A stretch of DNA of 10,078 nucleotides from an archaeon (GCA_002688965.1 NZEE01000044.1:1-10078); one strand, 5' to 3'; shown: positions 1-8,067, counted from the stretch's first letter. Notes: generated from the sequence alone by a model not told the origin. Translations and numbers: made by a program.

Positions 1-2
1 GC

Positions 3-3000
3 CAGAATTTTTCTGGTTCTATTGATAATTTAACTATTAGACCAACAATGGATGAAGATGGTAGAGCTGATATTTTTACTAATAAATATTTAGTTGAAAA
101 GTTTCCTTTATCTCATTATAATGGACCTTTCTATTTAACATTTTTAGCTAAATGGCAAGAGCTTCCTACATGGGAAAATTATAACACATCGGGTAGTGGA
201 TTTTTAATACCATCAGGAGCTTTTAATAATCAATATATTTTACCTGAAACCACTCCGACAGTAACCGAAGAATCTACTGGTAGTTGGACAAGATTTGTAC
301 TAGCAGCTTCCCAATCATATTGGGCTCCTGTAGATGGTTTTTCGTATGTGGAATTTACAGATACTGACGCAAATGATGGAGATCAATGGAATATTTATAG
401 TGGTTCTGCTCCAAGTGGGTCTTATGGAATTCCAGCTGGATTTGAGGTAGATGAAAGCCTTATGGTTTATAATTCGTCATCTATTTTACCAACTGGCGAA
501 TTATTTAGATTGTATCATGTAACCTCATCAGATACTTCACCTCCAATAACATCATCATATTTAACTGATATAAAGTTATTTAAAAATGATATAGTTTATA
601 GCGGTAGCTATTCAACAGCTGTTGGTAGTATATCAGATGTTTTACCATTTTCTCATTTATATACTACATCATCTCAAATTGTACAGGATTGGTTTTCATC
701 TTCATTAGGTGTAGCTGTAAGATATGATAAAGAAAATATCAATTCATTGTATAATAATTTACCTCAGCACGTGAAAGATGATGATGATAATCTAGTTCTT
801 AATAAATTTGTAGGAATGACCGGTGAATATTATGATTATTTAAAGAATTATATTGATAATTATACAAATATTTTAAGAAGAGGATATGATACATATGATG
901 GAGTTCCACAAGAACTAATAAAAAGTATTGGTGAAAATTTTGGATGGAAATTTGTAAATTCAAATAGTATAAAAAATTTATTACATTATTATATTGGTGA
1001 TGAAACAGAAGCTTTTTCTTATAATGATTTAACTAAAAATATATGGAATAATTTATTAAATAATTTAAATTATATTTATAAAACAAAAGGAACCGAAGCT
1101 AGTGTAAGAGCTTTTCTTAATTCTTTTGGATTGCCACCTGATATAATTTCTGTTGATGAGGTTGGAGGGTCATCTGAACAACAACAACAAACTTCACCAG
1201 GAGTTCTTAATCTTGCTACAACTAAGGGACTGAGAAGAGAATCTGGTAATGTATCATTTAATGAATATAAAAGTAGATTATCATCTCTTCATATAGATTC
1301 TAGAAATGGTCCATTTACTACTGAATGGAATACAACTTCTACAGGAATAACAACAGCTGTTAGATTTGCTTTTACTATGGCATTATCTTCATCATTAACT
1401 TCAAGTGAAGCTGCCGTTATATTAAAATCAAGTGGTAGTGGTGCTGATGACTTTTGGGATGTTATTTATATTTCAAGCTCTACAGCACCTGATAGTGGTA
1501 GTGTTCAACTTAGATTAAATCATAATAGTAATCCAACAGGGTCATATGGGTTTTCTACAACTTCTTCTATATCATCTTCTGACCTACCAATAGCTTCATT
1601 AGATAATAGAAAAGTTTGGAATGTACTTGTACAGAGAACTACAACAACTGGGTCACTTTCAGACGACCATACATATGAGTTGCATATATCTAATAAAGAA
1701 GATGATACAATAGATTTGATTGAGTCTATGAGTTTTACGACCAGTAGTGTAAATCAAAATACTCATTTTATGAGTGAAAGTGCATTGAATTTTGGTGAAG
1801 CAGGATTTACTGGTTCTATATCAGAAATATCAGTATATTCTGGATCAGATGCATATACAACTCAGAATTTTCAAATGTTTGCTATGGATCATAATAGCAT
1901 GGTTGGTCCCAATATAGACAGTTTTAAAGATATAACATATCAATATAAATTTAGAGGATTAAAAGGAAGGGTAAATGATAGTACTGTAATTAAAGATGTC
2001 ACTAATAATAATACTAAGGGTAATTTTACAAAAGCATTAGGCTCTGATTTTTCAGATGGAACAGTTATTACAGAGCAAGTTGTAAATGTTTTTCAATTTT
2101 CTCCAAGAAATTTAAATCCACTTGATGAAATAAATACAAACAAAATTATAATAGCAGGAACACCAGCAGTTAAAAAGAATGGATTAAGTCCATTTATGTC
2201 AAATTTGGTATATGATTCAAGATTTAATATTTATGGAAACCAAGTAAGAAAGTCAGTTCCTAAGATTAATATATCAGTAGCTCCAACAAATATAATTAAT
2301 AGAATTATTAATTATTCTGTTCTTGATAAAGATTTAGGAACTTTATGGGGGAAGCCATCAGATAGACATGAAGAAAAGTATTCAAATTTAATTAGCATAA
2401 GAGAACAAATTTTAGATCAATATGGAAGTATTTTAAATATAAATGATTTTATGAGAACTTTGTCTGATGCTATTCCTATGGGAATGTGGTCAGGATTAAA
2501 AAAATTACTTCCAGAGTCTGTACAAGTATCTGGTGATTTTGTTTTAAAATCTGATATTTTATATAGAAATAAAACATCACTAGGACTTTCTGAAAAATAT
2601 GTAAGCAGTTTACATTCCACTCAAAAAAGTTCATTAAATCCAGATTTAATAACATTTACGAGTGATATGATTAAGTTTGATGTAAGTAAAAGTTTTGTTC
2701 CAGTTATTATGTCAGGTAGTATGGACTTTAGTTCTGATGGGAATATCGGGGCCGATCCAGATGTTAATGTTGTAACACATTATTCATCATCACTTGATTA
2801 TTTTGATGACAGTAATATAAGTGATACATTAAATCATCCATTATTTGAGGCTATTATAAATGGTGGGTCTGATTGGAAATTTGATGGAATTGAAAATAAT
2901 GCTAGTATACAAAATATTTTTTCCAGTAAGTTATTTGATCCTGATGTTAACGTAAAATTATCTAATACAAAAACTCAAGCTTTATTATCAGCAGAGTTAG

Positions 3001-4664
3001 ATAATAAAATTAAATTTAAGGAAGATAGCGAAAATTTTACATTAAATAGCTTATTATACACAGATCCGATTTTATTTTATGATAAAGTATTTGATGAAAA
3101 AGGACAAAATTTATTTGTTCCAAATGATGTTGAAGTTTATAATGTAAATAATATCATGGAGGGTGATAATTCTCAATTCAATATACCATATATAAATGAT
3201 TCAGAATTATTAAATACAGAAAAATTATTAAATATGAAGAATAATTCATTAATTCCTTCATTGTTTGATACTATTATTACTGGTAAGTCTCCTTCACAAC
3301 TATTATCCGAAAATAACACGACTGTTGAATCTAGTATTGAATCAATTGATATATTAAAATCATTAGAAAGAATTTCTATGTTAAATAAGTTAGATTATAC
3401 TATTAATGTAAATAAAGAAAATGAAATAAATTTAATGTCTAATAAACATTTATCACTTGTAACCGATGATATAATTGGATCGCCTAGTGATAATTTTATT
3501 GAAATATCAGAAAAAATTGAATTTATTATGTCTGATAATTTTAACAATTTTGAAGAAAAGTTTGATATTTTATTTAATCAATACTATATTAGTAATGATA
3601 TTGGTCCCTCTGATAATGTAGGCCTCGAGAGTAAAAAAGAAATAATTCCAACTGGTGGAGAAATTGGATCTAGTCCAGTTATAGACCCTAATTCAGTCGT
3701 GTTGTTACCTAAAGAAGGTGAACCGTTACATAGAAAAACTAGTGATATGACTACTAATAAACACTCTTTGATAGAATCAAGTCCGGATGATTTAATTGTG
3801 GATAAGAATTTAGATTTTAGTCTACAAACAGCTCCACCTGGAGAAATTGGATCTAGTCCAGTTATATTACCTAAATCATCATTTCTTGGTGTTAATGAAT
3901 CTAGTATAAATAGATTAATAGAACAGACATTAAAGGAAAATTCTACCTATCCGATAAGCTCTACATCAGATAATATTAGTATATCACAAGATTCATCTAT
4001 TACTGTAAATTTAAATAATACATCATTAAATTTACCTATTGGTGAAATACCAGATAAAAAGTATTTTAATTATGCTAGTAAATCAGATGGATATGATGAA
4101 GTTGGAGTACCATCAATTGATGATTCTGTAGGTACAAATTTTACTAATGATTTAAGAAATTTATATGGTGATAAAAATAATCCAAATTATACTTTTTTCA
4201 ATGCTGAAACCAATAATGACAGTGGGTCGGCTGCTCATGCAACTCCTTCAGTTAGTTTTCCAATTGGAGATTACGAAGTGGCGTGGACCCAGAAAACTAA
4301 AACAACTATTAAAGAGAAGCACAGTTTTGGATGGATTGGACCAATATATGATTTCTTATTTGTCCCATATAATCCAGGAAATGTATTACATTATAAAGAT
4401 GGTGTTATTGATAATGATGGAAAATTTATAGGTAGGACTAATAGGATTACAATACATGAAGATGGGAATCATTCTTATCCTGGAAATCATTATATAAATT
4501 TTATTGATAATGCGTGGATTGATCATATAAATGAAGGAACAATAAATACTGGCGAGGAAACAAAGCATTTAGATCCATTATATCAATTTGATGAAAATAC
4601 TAGAAATGGTGCTGTTTTTACAAGAATAGTGGATGATGGTGACAGTAAGTTGGTGGTACAATAA
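3..4664 (+). CDS. Giant multidomain virion/tail-associated structural protein, 5' partial
   Basis: Likely a large virion protein of the tail or baseplate region. The first in-window ATG is at 48, but the frame is open to the left edge and encodes SGSIDNLTIRP just upstream. That resembles the closing strand of a LamG/concanavalin-like domain, so the true start lies outside. Counting from Met48: residues 1-210 are Ser/Gly/Thr-rich beta sequence. Residues about 226-375 are helical and contain KTKGTEASVRAFLNSFGLP, reminiscent of phage tail protein I-type domains. Residues about 420-610 form a LamG-like segment ending in FTGSISEISVYSG. Residues about 797-850 (MWSGLKKLLPES) match a block I recall from marine phage structural proteins. 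About 870-1400 is Asn/Ser/Asp-rich low complexity. The C-terminus has GRTNRITIHEDGNHSYPGNHY, also typical of that group. The exact virion role is unknown; a virion protein is likely, tail is inference. Confidence 0.75.
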   Translation, partial: QNFSGSIDNLTIRPTMDEDGRADIFTNKYLVEKFPLSHYNGPFYLTFLAKWQELPTWENYNTSGSGFLIPSGAFNNQYILPETTPTVTEESTGSWTRFVLAASQSYWAPVDGFSYVEFTDTDANDGDQWNIYSGSAPSGSYGIPAGFEVDESLMVYNSSSILPTGELFRLYHVTSSDTSPPITSSYLTDIKLFKNDIVYSGSYSTAVGSISDVLPFSHLYTTSSQIVQDWFSSSLGVAVRYDKENINSLYNNLPQHVKDDDDNLVLNKFVGMTGEYYDYLKNYIDNYTNILRRGYDTYDGVPQELIKSIGENFGWKFVNSNSIKNLLHYYIGDETEAFSYNDLTKNIWNNLLNNLNYIYKTKGTEASVRAFLNSFGLPPDIISVDEVGGSSEQQQQTSPGVLNLATTKGLRRESGNVSFNEYKSRLSSLHIDSRNGPFTTEWNTTSTGITTAVRFAFTMALSSSLTSSEAAVILKSSGSGADDFWDVIYISSSTAPDSGSVQLRLNHNSNPTGSYGFSTTSSISSSDLPIASLDNRKVWNVLVQRTTTTGSLSDDHTYELHISNKEDDTIDLIESMSFTTSSVNQNTHFMSESALNFGEAGFTGSISEISVYSGSDAYTTQNFQMFAMDHNSMVGPNIDSFKDITYQYKFRGLKGRVNDSTVIKDVTNNNTKGNFTKALGSDFSDGTVITEQVVNVFQFSPRNLNPLDEINTNKIIIAGTPAVKKNGLSPFMSNLVYDSRFNIYGNQVRKSVPKINISVAPTNIINRIINYSVLDKDLGTLWGKPSDRHEEKYSNLISIREQILDQYGSILNINDFMRTLSDAIPMGMWSGLKKLLPESVQVSGDFVLKSDILYRNKTSLGLSEKYVSSLHSTQKSSLNPDLITFTSDMIKFDVSKSFVPVIMSGSMDFSSDGNIGADPDVNVVTHYSSSLDYFDDSNISDTLNHPLFEAIINGGSDWKFDGIENNASIQNIFSSKLFDPDVNVKLSNTKTQALLSAELDNKIKFKEDSENFTLNSLLYTDPILFYDKVFDEKGQNLFVPNDVEVYNVNNIMEGDNSQFNIPYINDSELLNTEKLLNMKNNSLIPSLFDTIITGKSPSQLLSENNTTVESSIESIDILKSLERISMLNKLDYTINVNKENEINLMSNKHLSLVTDDIIGSPSDNFIEISEKIEFIMSDNFNNFEEKFDILFNQYYISNDIGPSDNVGLESKKEIIPTGGEIGSSPVIDPNSVVLLPKEGEPLHRKTSDMTTNKHSLIESSPDDLIVDKNLDFSLQTAPPGEIGSSPVILPKSSFLGVNESSINRLIEQTLKENSTYPISSTSDNISISQDSSITVNLNNTSLNLPIGEIPDKKYFNYASKSDGYDEVGVPSIDDSVGTNFTNDLRNLYGDKNNPNYTFFNAETNNDSGSAAHATPSVSFPIGDYEVAWTQKTKTTIKEKHSFGWIGPIYDFLFVPYNPGNVLHYKDGVIDNDGKFIGRTNRITIHEDGNHSYPGNHYINFIDNAWIDHINEGTINTGEETKHLDPLYQFDENTRNGAVFTRIVDDGDSKLVVQ
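3657..3683 (+). repeat. In-frame 27-bp direct repeat, copy 1
   Basis: This 27-bp stretch is identical to 3840-3866. The offset is 183 bp, exactly 61 codons, so both copies encode the same peptide GEIGSSPVI in the Asn/Ser-rich middle of the giant structural protein. Perfect identity over 27 bases within rapidly varying low-complexity sequence suggests a recent duplication or gene conversion. Confidence 0.85.
3840..3866 (+). repeat. In-frame 27-bp direct repeat, copy 2
   Basis: This is the second identical copy of the repeat at 3657-3683, again encoding GEIGSSPVI. Similarity continues weakly downstream in the protein (DPNSVVLLPK after copy 1, LPKSSFLGV after copy 2). Degenerate relatives such as IIGSPSDN lie upstream near 3472. 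Confidence 0.85.
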
Positions 4665-4817
4665 TTAATAATAAATAATTATGTAATTTATTGATTTTAT
4701 TAAGTATTTTTTAGTAAACGATATATTTATATATGAATTGGTTAATGTTACATATTTTAAATTAATATATAGTTTTATAGAAAATTATTAAGTAGAGTAA
4801 TAATAGGAGAGTATGGA
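4665..4817. other. AT-rich intergenic gap between giant structural gene and 221 aa gene
   Basis: This is the longest non-coding stretch in the window. GC is about 13% over 4681-4800 by hand count. I see no ORF, no tRNA and no convincing GC-rich terminator hairpin. The plus strand has no T4-type late promoter word TATAAATA. A ttggtt at 4738-4743 has only poor -10 candidates downstream. The gap could hold a phage-specific promoter, but none can be assigned. Its right end carries the ribosome-binding leader of the next gene. Confidence 0.5.
4799..4810 (+). promoter_or_regulatory. Shine-Dalgarno leader of the 221 aa gene
   Basis: The 12-mer aataataggaga contains a strong AGGAGA, 7 bases before the ATG at 4818. 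A nearer ATG at 4813 is only 2 bases from the SD and reads 11 codons before a stop, so 4818 is the start. The same 12-mer precedes the next gene at 5488-5499. Confidence 0.8.
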
Positions 4818-5483
4818 ATGGGATATCAAGAAAAAAACGGCAGTGTAACAGTACATGCTAAACTTTCAGATCTAGGGAAAAAATATCTATTAACAGATCC
4901 ATCAAGATTTCAAATAGCAAAATTTTCACCTTTTGATGATGGAGTTGATTATAGTTTGTGGAATATAAACCACACTGATGGTTCTCCGTATTATGGAGCT
5001 GCAATTGAGTCATTACCTATGCTAGAACCAGTTGTTAGTAATATTTTTCAAGCTAAATATAATTTGATCAGAGATATGGATATTTCTACAATAAGGATGC
5101 CCATTTTTGTAATTCAGCCAACTTCAGTTAGTTTAGAATTTATTGATTCGGAGACAGTGGTAAGTGTACAGATTCAAAATGTAAATGAGCCTCAAATGAA
5201 AGTCATTTTATTAGATGCTACCGTAGCTGATATAGAAGCAGTGGGCGGGGGGTCAACTCCACTTGATGTTAATCCATTAGCGATGGCAAATTTTATAGGT
5301 CAATCTGGGTTTAGTTATGCAAAAGCTTTTCTATGTAATACTACTCAGGGCATTAGAGTAACACCAAAAAGAAATGAAAATGATTTTAATGTAGTGACAA
5401 AAGTTATTATTATTGGTACAACTACAAATGCTAGAGCAGAATTACAAGTCACCATACAACCTAACACAACGATTGTAACCTAG
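4818..5483 (+). CDS. Virion structural protein (221 aa), marine T4-like phage type
   Basis: I recognise the N-terminal pattern from memory as a conserved virion protein of uncultured marine phages and T4-like cyanophages. It opens with MGYQEKNGSVTVHAKLSDLG, then a basic Leu-rich turn (KKYLLTD), then FQIAKFSPFDDGVDYSLWN, and an aromatic-acidic block YYGAAIESLPMLEP at about residues 58-71. No signal peptide or membrane segment is visible. The C-terminal half (about 95-221) alternates hydrophobic and polar residues, as in a beta-rich or Ig-like fold, with a Gly-rich turn AVGGGSTPLD near residue 141. The start at 4818 is fixed by an AGGAGA site. The gene sits between the giant structural gene and two paralogous virion proteins, 24 bases before the next start, so co-expression is likely. 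Exact position in the virion is unknown. Confidence 0.7.
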   Translation: MGYQEKNGSVTVHAKLSDLGKKYLLTDPSRFQIAKFSPFDDGVDYSLWNINHTDGSPYYGAAIESLPMLEPVVSNIFQAKYNLIRDMDISTIRMPIFVIQPTSVSLEFIDSETVVSVQIQNVNEPQMKVILLDATVADIEAVGGGSTPLDVNPLAMANFIGQSGFSYAKAFLCNTTQGIRVTPKRNENDFNVVTKVIIIGTTTNARAELQVTIQPNTTIVT

Positions 5484-5487
5484 ACTG

Positions 5488-5499
5488 AATAATAGGAGA
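5488..5499 (+). promoter_or_regulatory. Shine-Dalgarno leader of the 370 aa gene
   Basis: This aataataggaga is identical to the leader at 4799-4810. AGGAGA ends 8 bases before the ATG at 5508 and lies in the 24-base gap after the stop of the 221 aa gene. Confidence 0.8.
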
Positions 5500-5507
5500 A
5501 TAAGAAT

Positions 5508-6620
5508 ATGCCAAGCACAACTATTTATAAACAGCTAACGGCTCATGATATATTTACGGACACTACAAAAGTAACAAAAGGAGTATTTGCCGGAGGAGCC
5601 GGAAGTTTAGATGGACAGTCTTTATATTCAGCTTCAGTTAGCGCGTCAAATAAAACTTATTATTTAACATTATCAGATGGTGTTACTACAGCTTCAAACA
5701 AGATATTTGACATAACATATGGAAATTTTTATGCTAGTGGTTCAGATTTAAGTAGTGGATTTAATTCATCAGTTCGAGAAACTGAAGCCATTTATAAACA
5801 ATTTGCAAATGTTTTATTAGATGACCCATATGCTAAATTTACTTTTTCAGATGTATCTGGTAGTGATACTGGGGATCAGGATAATCATATTTGGGCAGTA
5901 ACAGTTAAAACTGATAAACAAAAAGATAGAGTAAATACAAATTGGACATTATTATTAAGTTCTTCTGTTTCTGGAGACCATGCAGATGGTACTACTACAG
6001 CAGAGGCAACAGCTTTACAATTAACAACTTATACAACAAGTAAATATCCATCTATAGCTGGTCACTATTATAAAGTTATTAGTGGCTCAGCTGGAGCTCA
6101 AGCAGCAGATGCTGATTTAGCAGATCCAGCTGGTGAGTTAGTAACTTTTGGTCATTTTTATCCGGCTCTTGGAACAATAATATTTTCAGGAACTCAATTA
6201 TCAGCAAGTGTACCGGGCAGTCATACTCAGAGTGGTAGTTTATGGGATGAGATTCATACTGGGTCTGGTTTTGCACCAGATACTAGAACTGATGGAAATG
6301 CATCAAATGTCACTAAAATGTTTCATGCAATTAGAAGTGGTTCTGTAATAATGAGGTCAGAACAAGATTTAAATCAGACTACATATTATTGTAGAATGTA
6401 TCATAATGAATTTAATTTTAGTTCTAATCCTACTTATATTCTAAGTGGGTCTACATTAGGTGATATTATTCCTGATATGGTTGGAGCACCAACTTCATAT
6501 GTAGCTGGTATTGGATTATATAATAGTTTTAATGAATTAATAGCTGTAGCACAATTAAATGTTGGTCAAAAGAAGAATTATAATACTGAATTAACTATTG
6601 CTGCTAAACTTGATGGATAA
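5508..6620 (+). CDS. Virion structural protein (370 aa), paralogue of the 319 aa neighbour
   Basis: A Ser/Gly/Thr-rich, beta-looking protein with many SGS tripeptides and no membrane segment. Residues about 95-160 hold IYKQFANVLL, a KFTFSDVSGSD stretch and VNTNWTLLLS. Residues about 214-229 hold a G-H-F-Y-x3-G-T-I-I-F block. Residue 293 starts YYCRMYHNEFN. The last 41 residues (330-370) contain VAGIGLYNSFNELIAVAQL. All these blocks have counterparts in the next gene, so the two are diverged duplicates. I recall similar domain order in structural proteins of marine phage metagenomes. The likely role is a tail, baseplate or decoration component; which one cannot be told from sequence. A strong SD at 5494-5499 supports the start. 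Confidence 0.7.
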   Translation: MPSTTIYKQLTAHDIFTDTTKVTKGVFAGGAGSLDGQSLYSASVSASNKTYYLTLSDGVTTASNKIFDITYGNFYASGSDLSSGFNSSVRETEAIYKQFANVLLDDPYAKFTFSDVSGSDTGDQDNHIWAVTVKTDKQKDRVNTNWTLLLSSSVSGDHADGTTTAEATALQLTTYTTSKYPSIAGHYYKVISGSAGAQAADADLADPAGELVTFGHFYPALGTIIFSGTQLSASVPGSHTQSGSLWDEIHTGSGFAPDTRTDGNASNVTKMFHAIRSGSVIMRSEQDLNQTTYYCRMYHNEFNFSSNPTYILSGSTLGDIIPDMVGAPTSYVAGIGLYNSFNELIAVAQLNVGQKKNYNTELTIAAKLDG

Positions 6621-6624
6621 ATAC

Positions 6625-6628
6625 GAGG
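6625..6628 (+). promoter_or_regulatory. Weak, distant ribosome-binding site of the 319 aa gene
   Basis: GAGG lies 15 bases before the chosen ATG at 6644, longer than the usual 5-9. Two nearer ATGs (6633 and 6639) share another frame and stop after about 19 codons, so they do not give the protein. Confidence 0.5.
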
Positions 6629-6643
6629 ATAGATGGTCATGTC

Positions 6644-7603
6644 ATGTCTAAATTATTTAATTCAAGTGATATTCAATTTACCCAAAATCTAGCAAATACA
6701 CAGTTAACATTATATACATCAAGTGACAGTGTTTTTTCTGTTGCTTTTAATTCTGGTTCTACAAGTGAGGACTCACAAAGTTATTACAATTCTATAAATA
6801 ATTATTTTTATAAAACCTATCAGTTTGGAGGGAATACTGCAGCATTTACTGGGACTGGTGTTTATTATACCCATACACAGGATGCGGCTGAAAATCCACA
6901 ATATAAAAATAAATTTGATGAAGAAGGAGTTTTATTTTCTATATCTTCTAGTGCATATGGTGACCGGATAAAACCTGGCACTTTAGTCATAAGTGGAAAT
7001 GTAGACTTAGCTGCAGCAAATCAAATTTATATAAAAGACGATGGTTATGGTAATCTTTATCCTGTAAATGCTGATTTAACTCAAAGTGGAGCAACTTCAG
7101 TATCTTCATCAGATAATTATGTAGGAAATGTATTTTATGAACATGGTATAGCCATACTTACAGAAACTGGTTCTTATGTATCCAATACTTATTATACATC
7201 AAGTAATATTCATTATGAAATCTCATTTGATACAGAATTAACTATTAATTCAGTATATTATGATTGTAGAATAGAACCTAATGAGTATAATAAAACAATG
7301 AATGTATCTGCATTGAGTGCTTCTAATCCAATGACAGTAACATCATTTAATGATTCAAGAAGATATGGAAATTTTACAAATCAAGATAGTGATCCCGGAG
7401 AGTTTATAAATTCTGGTAGTATCGTTAATATATCAGAACCAACAATAAATTCACAATTTTTAACGAATGACTTTAGACCTTATATTACAAAAATTGGATT
7501 GTTTAACGAATATGATGAAATGATTATGATTGCTGCTTTTCCTGAACCTATTAAAAAATTAAAAGATCAAACAATGGTTATTCAAGTTCAAATGGATTTT
7601 TAG
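6644..7603 (+). CDS. Virion structural protein (319 aa), paralogue of the 370 aa neighbour
   Basis: The N-terminus MSKLFNSSDIQF is followed by a Tyr/Asn-rich segment (YYNSINNYFYKTY, about residues 47-59), a GDRIKPGTLVIS block at about 106, DDGYGNLYP, and VGNVFYEHGIAILTETGSY from residue 160. These resemble repeated blocks that I recall from marine phage structural proteins. Residue 205 starts YYDCRIEPNEYN and the last 41 residues (279-319) include ITKIGLFNEYDEMIMIAAF. Both align with the 370 aa protein, and the terminal block aligns without gaps. No signal peptide or membrane helix is seen. It is the last gene of the structural run and is followed by a small inverted repeat. A tail or surface component is the likely role; the exact position is unknown. 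Confidence 0.7.
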   Translation: MSKLFNSSDIQFTQNLANTQLTLYTSSDSVFSVAFNSGSTSEDSQSYYNSINNYFYKTYQFGGNTAAFTGTGVYYTHTQDAAENPQYKNKFDEEGVLFSISSSAYGDRIKPGTLVISGNVDLAAANQIYIKDDGYGNLYPVNADLTQSGATSVSSSDNYVGNVFYEHGIAILTETGSYVSNTYYTSSNIHYEISFDTELTINSVYYDCRIEPNEYNKTMNVSALSASNPMTVTSFNDSRRYGNFTNQDSDPGEFINSGSIVNISEPTINSQFLTNDFRPYITKIGLFNEYDEMIMIAAFPEPIKKLKDQTMVIQVQMDF

Positions 7604-7627
7604 CTTGTTTTTATAAAAAAAAAGGCT
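7602..7627 (+). terminator. AT-rich inverted repeat at the structural/replication boundary
   Basis: AGCTTGTTTTTAT followed by an A-tract and GGCT can fold into an imperfect hairpin: AGC pairs with GCT and T-runs pair with A-runs, with one G-A mismatch. It overlaps the stop codon of the 319 aa gene. No clean U-tract follows, and an overlapping short repeat CTTAA/TTAAG (7625-7635) could compete. It may be a weak terminator or only AT-rich background. Confidence 0.2.
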
Positions 7628-7638
7628 TAAATTAAGTT

Positions 7639-8064
7639 ATGTTAATAAAAGAATATTTAAATCAATCACAAAAAAATTATATTATATCAACTTTACTTAA
7701 ACATTATAAAGTTAAAGTTAGAGTTGTTTATAGATCTATTAAGGACTATGCTTATTATAAGTTTGGTAATGGAGTTCTAGAAATATCAAATAGGAAAGGT
7801 GTAATAAAAAATGAAAAAGATTTTCTAATAACAGTACTTCATGAAATAGACCATGCTATGGATGCTACAAAACTTGGTTGGAGAAAATTAAGAGATGCTT
7901 ATGAGATGGAGATTGCTGATTGGCAATCGAAAAATCCAAAAGATATAGATGGGTGGATGAGGAATAAAAGAGAGGCTATTAGTTTCGAAAAGAAAGCTGA
8001 AGATTTTGGTAAAAAAGAATTCAAATTTTGGTACAATAAATTTAAAAAAGAAGATGTTATATAG
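7639..8064 (+). CDS. HExxH zinc metallopeptidase-like protein (141 aa)
   Basis: A small soluble protein whose key feature is H68-E-I-D-H72 in the helix VLHEIDHAMD, the classic HExxH zinc-binding and catalytic motif. A third ligand could be Glu117 or Glu121 in SFEKKAEDFGKKEF, some 45-50 residues downstream, the kind of arrangement seen in ImmA/IrrE-like and other gluzincin families. The N-terminal 60 residues are basic and beta-like, ending in NGVLEIS, where an edge strand would precede the active-site helix. There is no signal peptide or membrane segment, so it should act in the host cytoplasm or inside the virion. It has no clear Shine-Dalgarno. It ends 3 bases before the resolvase start, so the two are probably co-translated. 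The substrate is unknown; possibilities are a host regulator, a virion protein, or none if the motif is structural. Confidence 0.6.
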   Translation: MLIKEYLNQSQKNYIISTLLKHYKVKVRVVYRSIKDYAYYKFGNGVLEISNRKGVIKNEKDFLITVLHEIDHAMDATKLGWRKLRDAYEMEIADWQSKNPKDIDGWMRNKREAISFEKKAEDFGKKEFKFWYNKFKKEDVI

Positions 8065-8067
8065 TAT

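Noticed and set aside
2417..2620. Minus-strand open frame of 67 codons within the giant gene
   Set aside because: It lies wholly inside a long, domain-bearing plus-strand gene, has no recognisable motif, and is expected by chance.
4165..4431. Plus-strand 88-codon frame and the overlapping minus-strand frame at 4386-4568
   Set aside because: Both overlap the conserved-looking C-terminus of the giant gene. Their Ile/Leu-rich translation is what AT-rich DNA gives in a wrong frame.
4724..4731. T4-type late promoter word TATAAATA on the minus strand in the intergenic gap
   Set aside because: It points away from the downstream genes and no minus-strand gene exists. Other plus-strand copies (3905-3912 and 6793-6800) are inside coding regions, so chance in AT-rich DNA is sufficient.
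4665..4817. Possible tRNA, small RNA or terminator in the 153-base gap
   Set aside because: No cloverleaf, no GC-rich stem and no hairpin followed by a T-run could be found.
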